This document shows positions 6,514 to 12,465 of a DNA stretch of 12,465 bases, piece by piece. A program made the translations under genes and the position numbers. Every line of letters begins with the position of its first letter. Position 1 is the stretch's first letter. A model generated the notes under the pieces. That model searched no databases, was not told where the DNA came from, and was given only the letters and a program-made list of their open reading frames with translations. Origin of the DNA: Thermoproteota archaeon (GTDB lineage Archaea; Thermoproteota; Thermoprotei; Thermoproteales; Thermocladiaceae); the NCBI GenBank assembly GCA_013153895.1, contig JAADDN010000201.1, positions 1 through 12,465 of the forward strand, read 5' to 3'.

Positions 6514-6520
6514 GTATAAA
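6514..6520 (-). promoter_or_regulatory. TATA box for the winged-helix regulator
   Basis: On the minus strand it reads TTTATAC, centred at 6517 and 26 nt before the ATG at 6491, the ideal leaderless spacing. The rest of the gap at 6522-6585 shows nothing that I can assign. Confidence 0.55.
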
Positions 6521-6585
6521 CCCTTCAGCGGAGGTCTCTATGATGCGAAGTGTTGATAAAATAGATAACTAACTGTATTACAAAG

Positions 6586-7500
6586 TTACTCCTCTAGTAT
6601 TTCTTTAATATTTTCAGGAATAACTCCAGGAGCATTCTCTTCCTGATATAACTTATCTCTCATAGCCTCAAGCATCTCTATAGGCCTATTCATGAACTCG
6701 GCAGCAGATATCATCTTCACACCCTTCTCCTCAGAATATTTATACGCATCCGCGAGTCTCTCCCTATATTTTAGATCTCTCATAAAGTGATGATCTATGA
6801 CTATGGTCTTCACACCACTATCAATAATCTTCTTTATATTGCTTATGCTTGCCTCGAGAGCCTTCTTACTATACCTGAAACCTAACATGTATGTCATAGG
6901 TCCATCAAGTATGAGAATGTCAGGTCTCTCATCTAGTATGAATTTGACCTGCTCCTCTAATGGTGGACCCTCAACATCAGAAGTGTATAATAACTTCTTC
7001 TCTCCATCCCATATAGATACCTCAACAACGTAACCTAACCTATCATTTACACCATGTGGTACTGCGTCAGACATTTTTATACATGTATTTCCTATCTTTA
7101 TTTCCTGTCTCTCTGCTATCTTTATCTCTTTAGCAAGATTCTTTATCAATGATAGAAAACGTGATGCTCTCTGCATCTGACTTCTATTAATCTTATTATT
7201 TGGATCTTTAACATATACTACCTTATTCTTATAGATTTCTATTGGAATAAGCTTTCCAGGATCATGATGATCATAGTGATAATGCGTTATTATGATTATC
7301 TCAGCATCTCTAGCATGCTTCTCAATCTCTCTCGCACACTCTATCAATCTCTCAACCTCTCTCCTATGAGGTGGAAGATTGTATCTCTTAGGTGCAAGTG
7401 ATACTGCTGGATCAATATGTATTATAGTGTCCCTAGTCTGTATGAAAGTAGACATCGAACGTACTCCAAAGCTATCAAAGGCTAGTAGCTTGATCTCCAT
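6586..7500 (-). CDS. UPF0282 family metallo-beta-lactamase-fold protein
   Basis: This is a predicted metal-dependent hydrolase of the archaeal UPF0282 family, 304 aa, close to family length. The N-terminal EIKLLAFDSFGVRSMSTFIQT followed by HIDPAVSLAPKRYNLPPH (28-45) is the family signature. The metal-binding motif is THYHYDHHDPG (72-82: H73, H75, D77, H78). Further ligand-like residues are H149 in VPHG, D175 in YTSDVEGP and H237/H238 in VIDHHFMRD. The metal site therefore looks complete and the enzyme is probably active, but the substrate of this family is not known to me; roles in nucleic acid or phosphoester hydrolysis are only suggested by the fold. The ATG at 7500 lies 33 bp after nuoH on the same strand. 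A TATA-like box at 7527-7534, overlapping the nuoH stop, suggests its own promoter. Confidence 0.87.
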   Translation of the reverse strand: MEIKLLAFDSFGVRSMSTFIQTRDTIIHIDPAVSLAPKRYNLPPHRREVERLIECAREIEKHARDAEIIIITHYHYDHHDPGKLIPIEIYKNKVVYVKDPNNKINRSQMQRASRFLSLIKNLAKEIKIAERQEIKIGNTCIKMSDAVPHGVNDRLGYVVEVSIWDGEKKLLYTSDVEGPPLEEQVKFILDERPDILILDGPMTYMLGFRYSKKALEASISNIKKIIDSGVKTIVIDHHFMRDLKYRERLADAYKYSEEKGVKMISAAEFMNRPIEMLEAMRDKLYQEENAPGVIPENIKEILEE

Positions 7501-7526
7501 ATACGTATTAGATACGTTGACGTGAG

Positions 7527-7534
7527 CTTATAAC
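7527..7534 (-). promoter_or_regulatory. TATA-like element for the UPF0282 gene, overlapping the nuoH stop
   Basis: On the minus strand it reads GTTATAAG, centred near 7530 and about 30 nt before the ATG at 7500. It overlaps the TAG stop of nuoH, so the downstream gene can be transcribed independently in this tightly packed region. Confidence 0.4.
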
Positions 7535-8511
7535 TAGTGTGGTAGTCCTAATAGTGATAAGAGGAGTGATAAAGCACATGCTGCTGCTCCCATCAGAGTT
7601 AACGTTCCTAGACCAATTCTCAGGACCTGATCAATCCTTATTCTTGGGTAAGCTGCTCTCGTTAGTACCATTAATGTAGCTATTATGCTAGCTTTGAGAT
7701 ATGTCCAAAATATCTGAGGTATTGTTCCCATATTTGAGAAAGGTCCATACCATCCTCCTAGAAATAGGCAGCTTGCTAACATGCTGTACACATATATTTT
7801 AACATATACTCCAAGAAACGATAATGCGAATAGTGCTCCAGAATACTCTGTATATGGTCCAAAGACTATCTCAGTCTCAGCTTCAGGAACCTCGAACGGG
7901 AACCTGCTAGTAGCCATTAATGCACATATTATGAATACTATAAATGCTAGAGGATTAAGAAGAGCTAGAGGTAGAGTCCTCTGATAGAGCACGATCCTGT
8001 AGATATCTAATGTCCTCGTTAGAAGTATCACACTTGTGAAAGATAGTATTAGTGGGATCTCTGCAGCAAGAGACTGTAAGACCTCTCTCACAGCTCCGAC
8101 ATAGGTGAACTTATCTGATGCTACCCATCCCATAACTGCTATGATTGTGCTTGCTAGCATTAGGAGAAATAGAATGATTATCAGACTTATGCTTGATCTA
8201 GCTATATAGAGCGTCGATGCTGCAGGTATGAATGCTACAGCTAGAAGAGCTACAAGATCGAACATTATTGGTAGAGATATGAAGAGTATCTTATGACTTT
8301 CCTCAGGAATTATTATCTCAGATATGAGCAGCTTTATGAAGTCAGCTATAGGCTGTAAGATCCCCTCAACAGGACTCACTCTGAGAGGACCATACCTATG
8401 TTGTACTAATGCTGCAAGCTTTCTCTCAAGCCATACTAGGACTAGAGCAAATATGAATGTCGCTCCAAGACCTGGAACTAGTAGGATAGCTATAAGTTTA
8501 GTGAAACTCAT
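7534..8511 (-). CDS. nuoH: NADH-quinone-oxidoreductase-type (complex I) membrane subunit H
   Basis: This is the membrane subunit that joins the peripheral arm to the proton-pumping arm and forms much of the quinone pocket. It has 325 aa with about eight hydrophobic helices, the family norm. Signatures are the first helix followed by VWLERKLAALVQHRYGPLRVSPVEGILQPIADFIKLLISE (about 26-65, the ERKxxA..Q.R.GP..V....LQP.AD..KL motif), the loop FEVPEAETEIVFGPYTEYSGALFAL (about 206-230), and FLGGWYGP (about 250-257). The PEAE...TEYSG and FLGGW forms point to Nuo/Fpo-type complexes; membrane-bound [NiFe]-hydrogenase relatives usually differ there. The start ATG overlaps the nuoC stop by 4 nt (ATGA). 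No other membrane subunits (A, J, K, L, M, N) are in the window. Confidence 0.92.
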   Translation of the reverse strand: MSFTKLIAILLVPGLGATFIFALVLVWLERKLAALVQHRYGPLRVSPVEGILQPIADFIKLLISEIIIPEESHKILFISLPIMFDLVALLAVAFIPAASTLYIARSSISLIIILFLLMLASTIIAVMGWVASDKFTYVGAVREVLQSLAAEIPLILSFTSVILLTRTLDIYRIVLYQRTLPLALLNPLAFIVFIICALMATSRFPFEVPEAETEIVFGPYTEYSGALFALSFLGVYVKIYVYSMLASCLFLGGWYGPFSNMGTIPQIFWTYLKASIIATLMVLTRAAYPRIRIDQVLRIGLGTLTLMGAAACALSLLLSLLGLPH

Positions 8512-8927
8512 GCCTTCCTATGAGGAAACACCCCTTCAAGAGACTTATCAAGAAAGAACGTTCCTCTACACTTATCATTACCTATGAAACGTATACCATA
8601 CATCTCGAAGCACTCTCTCTCAAGATAGTCAGCAAACATGTATATGTCACTTATAGTTGGGATCTCAGGTCTATCTCTATTGACCTTCACGTAGACTATT
8701 ACTCTCCTCCCCTTGTTATCTATTCCTCTTCTAGAGAAGACGTATCTGATAACAAACCTTCTCTTCTCTGGTAAATCTATCACAGAAATCGTTAAGATAG
8801 TATCATATCCAAGCTCTCTCACACACTTCACAACATCTCTCACCTTCTCCGGTCTGGTAAATATCTTTATTATATTATCTTGTTGCTTTATCTTTCCAAA
8901 TTCTTTCAATTTCTCTAATATGCTCAT
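8508..8927 (-). CDS. nuoC: NADH-quinone-oxidoreductase-type 30-kDa subunit C
   Basis: This is the peripheral-arm subunit of complex I that packs against NuoD. The protein is 139 aa, short but within the archaeal range. The conserved C-terminal block is YLERECFEMYGIRFIGNDKCRGTFFL (about 101-126), matching the ERE..D.FGI.F.GH...R..L signature, with E and Y/F substitutions inside it. The middle strand VIRYVFSRRG and a following hydrophobic strand fit the 30-kDa fold. The ATG at 8927 lies about 28 nt from a TATA-like element at 8952-8959, so a leaderless transcript reading nuoC then nuoH is expected. The usual nuoD gene between C and H is absent: the stop of nuoC overlaps the nuoH ATG directly. 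A [NiFe]-hydrogenase-associated homologue is possible but the nuoH type makes it less likely. Confidence 0.85.
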   Translation of the reverse strand: MSILEKLKEFGKIKQQDNIIKIFTRPEKVRDVVKCVRELGYDTILTISVIDLPEKRRFVIRYVFSRRGIDNKGRRVIVYVKVNRDRPEIPTISDIYMFADYLERECFEMYGIRFIGNDKCRGTFFLDKSLEGVFPHRKA

Positions 8928-8951
8928 CTACTTCAGGACATATGCTACATG

Positions 8952-8959
8952 AGTTATAC
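8952..8959 (-). promoter_or_regulatory. TATA-like element for nuoC-nuoH
   Basis: On the minus strand it reads GTATAACT, centred near 8955 and about 28 nt from the nuoC ATG at 8927. The core is partly symmetric. It also lies about 26 nt before an ATG at 8982, but that ATG is probably not a real start (see gltX). Confidence 0.4.
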
Positions 8960-9004
8960 ATGTTTCTCATTTTTCTAAATTATGAATAGTAGCTTGATAG
9001 CAAA

Positions 9005-9013
9005 GTTAAATAT
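9005..9013 (+). promoter_or_regulatory. TATA box for gltX
   Basis: GTTAAATAT is centred near 9009, 30 nt before the ATG at 9039. It predicts a leader of a few nucleotides and supports the internal ATG at 9039 as the true gltX start over the ATG at 8982. Confidence 0.45.
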
Positions 9014-9038
9014 CTCTAGCACGTATGAACGTATCATC

Positions 9039-10886
9039 ATGTCATTAAACTATGATGAGGTTAGAGAGCTAGCATTGAAGTATGCTCTAGCGAACGCTGT
9101 AAAATATGGAGGAAAAGCGGACAAGAATGCTGTAATGTCGAAGATCATGGCAGAGAGAAAAGATCTGAGGAAGTTTGCTAGAGAGATCTTGAAGATTGTT
9201 GAAGAGGTTATACATCAGGTAAACTCTATGAGTATAGAAGAGCAGATTAGCCTAATAAGGTCAAGATGGCCAGAGCTTCTTGAGGAGAGAAAGGAGGAGA
9301 CGAGGAGAACAATAGAGACCTTACCACCATTACCTAACGATGAGAATTATGATATGATAGTCCTCAGATTTGCACCTAATCCAGACTTCGTACTTACTCT
9401 AGGAAACGCTAGACCAGCAATATTGAACTATGCTTACAAGCTTAAGTATGAGAAGCTTGGTAAGAAGAGCAAGTTTATACTTAGGTTTGAGGATACTGAT
9501 CCAAAGGTCAAGAGACCATTCATAGATGATCCACAGGTGAGAGAGAGGTACTCTACTGAGGAGTTATTAAGGTACAAGTTCATAATAGATGACCTAGAGT
9601 GGCTTGGGATAAGACCTGACGAGATCTATGTTCAGAGTGATAGAGTAGTTGAAGGAATTTACTATGATGTTGCTAAGAAGCTTATAGAGATAGGTGGAGC
9701 ATACGTATGTACATGTCCTGAAGATGTCTGGAGAAGATATAGAGACTCTAAACAACCATGTCCATGCAGGTCTAGAAGTGTTGAAGAGAATTTAGAATTA
9801 TTTGAGAAGATGCTTAATGGAGAGTTCAAAGAAGGTGAAGCTGTTGTTAGAGTGAAGACTGACATGGCACATCCTGATCCTTCAGTACGTGACTGGGTTG
9901 CTCTGAGGATAGTAGATGCAAAGCATCCTCGACTAGTACTCAAGTATGGTGAGAATACTGCAGAAAAATTTAAAGTATGGCCAACATATAACTTCGCAGT
10001 TGCAGTAGACGATCATCTTATGGGTATCACTCACGTTCTTAGAGCACAAGAGCATAGAGTAAACACAGTAAAGCAATCATACATATTTAAGTACCTTGGC
10101 TGGAAACAGCCAGAGACAATACATTTCGGAAGACTACATATTGAAGGTGCAACATTAAGCAAGTCTAAGCTTAGAGAGCTAGGTCTAAGATATGATGATC
10201 CTAGACTACCTACGTTAGCTGGCCTACGTGAGAGAGGTATACTTCCAGAAGCTATATGGGAGATAATGCTTAACGTTGGTATAAAACCATCAGATGCAAA
10301 GATAAGTCTCTCAAACCTGTACGCAATAAATAGGAAGTATCTTGATGAGAGAGCTAACAGGTATCTAGCAGTGATAGATCCTGTACTGATAGAGATCGAG
10401 GAAATAGATAAGGAGTTGATAGTATGTGAGATACCTAACCACCCATCTTACCCAGAGAGAGGTAAGAGAAAGATAGAACTCAATGTTGAGGATGGTAAGG
10501 TAAGAATTTACATATCTAAGAACGATGTTGAGCTACTTAGGAAGAGAAGAAAGATCAGACTTCTAGAGCTCATGAACATCGAGTACATAGGTGAACAGGA
10601 TGGTAAGATAATTGCTAGATTAGTAAGCTATGATCTTGATACAGCTAGAAGAGAGAAATTAGATATTATTCAGTGGGTTCCAGAGAAAGATAATGTAAAG
10701 ATTATTGTTGAGAGAGTTGATAAGACTCCACTTACTGAGAAAGATTTTGTTAAAGAGTTTGGATTAGCTGAATCTGAACTAGCTAAGCTAGGTAAGGGAA
10801 ATGTAGCTCAATTATTTAGGTATGGTTTTGTGAAGGTTATAGATTCTAGGAGTGGTGAGCTGGTTCTAAGGTTTATTCATGAGTGA
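9039..10886 (+). CDS. gltX: Glutamate-tRNA ligase, archaeal type
   Basis: This class I synthetase charges tRNA-Glu; archaeal members usually also mischarge tRNA-Gln for later amidation. The start at 9039 gives 615 aa and the family's usual opening (DEVRELALKYALANAVKYGGKADKNAVMSKIMAE, about 6-39). The frame opens at ATG 8982, but that adds 19 non-conserved residues. The catalytic domain begins LRFAPNPDFVLTLGNARPAIL (109-129), where the HIGH box reads TLGN. FILRFEDTDPKVKRP (146-160) and the TLSKSK box (372-377, KMSKS-equivalent) are intact. C224-x-C226 and C241-x-C243 form a likely zinc site. The C-terminal region (about 445-615) is the beta-barrel anticodon domain shared with GlnRS-type enzymes. 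The 3' end overlaps the convergent ligase gene by 21 nt. Confidence 0.93.
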   Translation: MSLNYDEVRELALKYALANAVKYGGKADKNAVMSKIMAERKDLRKFAREILKIVEEVIHQVNSMSIEEQISLIRSRWPELLEERKEETRRTIETLPPLPNDENYDMIVLRFAPNPDFVLTLGNARPAILNYAYKLKYEKLGKKSKFILRFEDTDPKVKRPFIDDPQVRERYSTEELLRYKFIIDDLEWLGIRPDEIYVQSDRVVEGIYYDVAKKLIEIGGAYVCTCPEDVWRRYRDSKQPCPCRSRSVEENLELFEKMLNGEFKEGEAVVRVKTDMAHPDPSVRDWVALRIVDAKHPRLVLKYGENTAEKFKVWPTYNFAVAVDDHLMGITHVLRAQEHRVNTVKQSYIFKYLGWKQPETIHFGRLHIEGATLSKSKLRELGLRYDDPRLPTLAGLRERGILPEAIWEIMLNVGIKPSDAKISLSNLYAINRKYLDERANRYLAVIDPVLIEIEEIDKELIVCEIPNHPSYPERGKRKIELNVEDGKVRIYISKNDVELLRKRRKIRLLELMNIEYIGEQDGKIIARLVSYDLDTARREKLDIIQWVPEKDNVKIIVERVDKTPLTEKDFVKEFGLAESELAKLGKGNVAQLFRYGFVKVIDSRSGELVLRFIHE

Positions 10887-11681
10887 GCTTGCTATATCTC
10901 TAAGCCTATTACATATATGTTCTAGAACTTTAGCAATATTACTCCTATTATCAAACTTGTTCACTATAGTCTCAAGCTCGCTTCTAGTCTTATTCTTAAG
11001 CTCTCTAGCGATCTCAACCATTTTCGGGAATGCACGTACAATATTATCTACAATTGTTATATCTGCTGTAAGTGCTGTTCTTGATAGAGGGTTTAAGTCT
11101 ATAGCTATGACATTTTTACCCATCTTTTTAAGAGCTTCTGTTCTATCACCATCTTCTACAGCTACTAGAACAGTATCTGCAACATATATTCCTCTACAGT
11201 CAACTCTTCTTCTCTCACTAAATAGTTCAGGAATAGTACACTCATATGCCTCGTCTGTGCCAAGTATTTCTACTCCATACCTCTTAAATATGTCACGAAT
11301 CTTCTCTATTCTACTCTTACTCCTATAGAACAGGTTTACCTCTAATAGAGCATTAACCTCACGTGCAAGCTCAACAACATGCTCTGCTACGAGAGCAGCA
11401 ACATTACCGTTAACAGATATTACAGGATGCTTAGATATTAATAATAGAGCAACAGCAGCCTTCATAGCTTCTATAGCAGGTTCAATAGTAGTCTCACCAA
11501 TAAGATAATCAAAAGCTTCTCCTCTACCATGAGCAATAAGTCCCTGAGGAACAACATAACCCTCAAGAAAACCCTCGACAACCTTCTCACGAATAAGAAG
11601 ACTATCTCTCCTAGGATGATTAAACGGAATAGAAACACCTCTCAAGACCTCTCTCCAATACTCAACATCGAAAGAAGACAC
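10866..11681 (-). CDS. 4-phosphopantoate-beta-alanine ligase (archaeal phosphopantothenate synthetase)
   Basis: This archaea-specific enzyme joins 4-phosphopantoate and beta-alanine with ATP to give 4'-phosphopantothenate. With pantoate kinase it replaces the bacterial PanC/PanK route to coenzyme A. The 271 aa match the family length. Signatures are IPFNHPRRDSLLIRE (18-32), GLIAHGRGEAFDYLIGE (47-63), PVISVNGNVAAL (86-98), VEDGDRTEAL (175-184), AIDLNPLSRTA (193-203) and VDNIVRAFPKM (211-221). Together these are diagnostic. The start is GTG at 11681, with a weak TATA-like stretch about 29 nt upstream. The gene stands alone on the minus strand and overlaps gltX at the 3' end by 21 nt. Its 5' half uses many T-ending codons, so the plus strand here is T-poor. 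Confidence 0.93.
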   Translation of the reverse strand: MSSFDVEYWREVLRGVSIPFNHPRRDSLLIREKVVEGFLEGYVVPQGLIAHGRGEAFDYLIGETTIEPAIEAMKAAVALLLISKHPVISVNGNVAALVAEHVVELAREVNALLEVNLFYRSKSRIEKIRDIFKRYGVEILGTDEAYECTIPELFSERRRVDCRGIYVADTVLVAVEDGDRTEALKKMGKNVIAIDLNPLSRTALTADITIVDNIVRAFPKMVEIARELKNKTRSELETIVNKFDNRSNIAKVLEHICNRLRDIASSLMNKP

Positions 11682-11706
11682 GGAGAGATAATAAGAATTC
11701 TAGAAC

Positions 11707-11714
11707 TCTAAAAC
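11707..11714 (-). promoter_or_regulatory. Weak TATA-like element for the phosphopantoate ligase gene
   Basis: On the minus strand it reads GTTTTAGA, centred near 11710 and about 29 nt from the GTG at 11681. The match is weak; position is the main argument. Confidence 0.3.
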
Positions 11715-11750
11715 ATTCCTTAAACACAGCAAAAATATACTATAAACATC

Positions 11751-11760
11751 ATATAAATAC
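11751..11760 (+). promoter_or_regulatory. TATA box for the small membrane-protein gene
   Basis: ATATAAATAC is a near-ideal archaeal TATA box. The predicted start is near 11782, giving the ATG at 11803 a leader of about 20 nt with no clear Shine-Dalgarno sequence. Confidence 0.5.
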
Positions 11761-11802
11761 GATAATGATAATACATTAATCTCTAAAAGCGAGAAACATC
11801 TA

Positions 11803-12186
11803 ATGACAATCATAGATATAGTAACTACATCATTAGCATTTGCACTATTCATAGTATGTCCAAGAATGGCAGGAATGTGTGCAGTAATATCAAAAATACA
11901 TCAAGTAAATCCATACATCATATCAATAACAGGAACAATACTATCAACACCACTAGTAGTACTCCTACTCTACATAACAATAAACTACGGAATCACACTA
12001 GCAATAATATTCGCAGCAATAACAGACATAATAGCATCATTAATAATAGGAACACTCAACATAAAATACGCAATAGAAATACTAATAATATCAACATTCG
12101 TATGGGCAGGAGTATACACAGCAACAAAAACCTCACCAATAATAACAAAAATACTACAAAACATACTAAACAAGAAAACATCATAA
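11803..12186 (+). CDS. Small integral membrane protein, unknown function
   Basis: This 127-aa protein is predicted to cross the membrane about four times: residues roughly 5-28, 36-60, 62-84 and 89-107. It ends in a short basic tail (KILQNILNKKTS). Proline and glycine occur in or near the first two helices (FIVCPRMAG, NPYIISITGT), and a single acidic residue (D75) lies inside the third helix, which could mark a transported ion or proton, though this is speculative. No family was recognised. Codon third positions are almost all A, more extreme than in any other gene here, matching the T-poor plus strand of this end of the window. The gene lies just left of the CRISPR-like repeats and reads toward them. 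It could be a cas-associated membrane protein, but nothing in the sequence shows this. Confidence 0.65.
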   Translation: MTIIDIVTTSLAFALFIVCPRMAGMCAVISKIHQVNPYIISITGTILSTPLVVLLLYITINYGITLAIIFAAITDIIASLIIGTLNIKYAIEILIISTFVWAGVYTATKTSPIITKILQNILNKKTS

Positions 12187-12275
12187 ACCCTCAAGATTCT
12201 AACCACCACAAAAACAGACAACAACCTACAAATCTTTCAATAATATATCTCATCTCAACACCCCTCCCCACAACT
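12187..12275. other. Non-coding C-rich, G-poor stretch before the repeats
   Basis: This stretch carries no credible gene. The plus strand is very poor in G and rich in A and C. Two short fragments resemble the start of the nearby repeats: CCCTCAAG from 12188 and CTTTCAAT at 12234-12241. They may be remnants of older repeat units, but their spacing is irregular. Confidence 0.4.
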
Positions 12276-12300
12276 CCCTCAACTATCTATCAACTTCCCG
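12276..12300 (-). repeat. Degenerate CRISPR-like repeat, outermost copy
   Basis: It starts CCCTCAACTATCTATC and ends TTCCCG. It matches the intact copy at 17 of 25 positions, including an ATCTAT core; most differences are C where the intact copy has T. Confidence 0.55.
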
Positions 12301-12341
12301 CAACCATTCTCGCACACACAAGAGAAGATTATATCAACCCA

Positions 12342-12366
12342 CCCTCAACTCTCCATTGATTTTTCT
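12342..12366 (-). repeat. Degenerate CRISPR-like repeat, middle copy
   Basis: It starts CCCTCAACTCTCCATTG and continues ATTTTTCT. It matches the intact copy at 17 of 25 positions and shares the first nine bases, CCCTCAACT, with the outermost copy. Confidence 0.58.
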
Positions 12367-12408
12367 TAATTTCACCCGTAAAGACAGAATTCGATACATC
12401 AGGTAGCA

Positions 12409-12433
12409 CTTTCAATTATCTATTGATTTCTGG
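12409..12433 (-). repeat. Best-preserved CRISPR repeat in the window
   Basis: It starts CTTTCAATTATCTATTG and ends GATTTCTGG. Its minus-strand 3' end, ATTGAAAG, is the classic crRNA 5'-handle of crenarchaeal arrays. The 32 bases after it would be the next spacer, cut by the window edge. Confidence 0.65.
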
Positions 12434-12465
12434 TATGGAAAATGACGCCAGCTCCATGTATGGTT

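Larger units (their letters stand above)
12276..12465 (-). CRISPR. Probable leader-distal end of a CRISPR array, continuing past the right edge
   Basis: Three 25-bp repeat copies start at 12276, 12342 and 12409, at intervals of 66 and 67 bp. The separating spacers are 41 bp (12301-12341) and 42 bp (12367-12408), with unrelated sequences; a third is cut by the window edge (12434-12465). The third repeat begins CTTTCAATTATCTATTG and ends GATTTCTGG, and the two left copies each match it at 17 of 25 positions. On the minus strand the intact copy ends in ATTGAAAG, the 8-nt handle typical of crenarchaeal crRNAs, so transcription should run leftward and the leader should lie beyond the right edge. 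Degenerate terminal repeats are normal at the leader-distal end. Only one good repeat is visible, so the true consensus and the subtype cannot be stated. No cas gene is in the window. Confidence 0.66.

Noticed and set aside
6492..6585. Possible C/D-box guide RNA in the gap (CTATGATGC near 6537)
   Set aside because: The C-box match is imperfect and no CTGA D box follows at a suitable distance.
8982..9038. Longer N-terminus for gltX from the ATG at 8982
   Set aside because: The 19 added residues do not look like archaeal GluRS. The family opening begins right at the ATG at 9039, which has its own TATA box 30 nt upstream.
11985..12224. Minus-strand 79-residue hydrophobic frame
   Set aside because: It mirrors the plus-strand membrane gene, which has the better TATA box, helix pattern and start.
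11856..12359. A 167-residue open frame in the third plus frame
   Set aside because: It is made mostly of Asn, Thr, Ser, His and Ile, a product of the A/C-rich strand. It overlaps the membrane-protein gene and runs through the CRISPR-like repeats.
1..12465. tRNA genes, insertion sequences or integration sites
   Set aside because: No cloverleaf sequence (TTCRANYC-type arm), transposase-like protein, terminal inverted repeat or direct target duplication was seen on either strand.

Overview
The window looks like a chromosomal segment of a hyperthermophilic archaeon of the Thermoproteota (Crenarchaeota) or a close TACK relative. The reasons are an AT-rich genome with ATA/AGA-rich codon use, TATA boxes lying about 26-30 nt before start codons (leaderless or nearly leaderless transcripts), several GTG or TTG starts, and archaea-specific enzymes: Dph6, archaeal-type GluRS, phosphopantoate-beta-alanine ligase, an MptE-like pyrophosphokinase and a UPF0282 metallo-hydrolase. 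Adenylylsulfate reductase (AprA and AprB) points to dissimilatory sulfur metabolism, most likely sulfate reduction. I cannot name the genus.

Layout. (1) 1-1865: aprA (minus strand, its C-terminal part beyond the left edge) and aprB (plus strand) diverge from a 107-bp promoter region. (2) 1930-3492: a predicted winged-helix/PD-(D/E)XK nuclease, a small convergent four-cysteine protein, and an MptE-like pterin pyrophosphokinase. The last two appear to share one symmetric TATA element. (3) 3478-6139: a minus-strand pair (360-aa unknown protein, then dph6, translationally coupled) and a divergent plus-strand pair of unknown proteins. (4) 6162-8927: minus-strand genes for a small winged-helix regulator, a UPF0282 metallo-beta-lactamase-fold protein, and a complex I gene pair nuoC-nuoH. 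(5) 9039-11681: convergent gltX and the archaeal CoA-pathway ligase. (6) 11803-12186: a small four-helix membrane protein. (7) 12187-12465: no protein gene. Three 25-bp repeat copies at 66-67 bp intervals have the crenarchaeal CTTTCAAT-type end. This is best read as the decayed, leader-distal end of a CRISPR array that continues past the right edge and is transcribed leftward.

How it fits together. AprAB and the Nuo subunits belong to energy metabolism, but their usual partners (Sat, Qmo, Dsr and the other Nuo subunits) are not in the window. GluRS, Dph6, the CoA ligase and the MptE-like enzyme are housekeeping or cofactor genes. Adjacent genes often overlap by 1-4 nt when co-directional and by 15-71 nt when convergent, so this is a compact genome. 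No tRNA, rRNA, insertion sequence or integrase was recognised.
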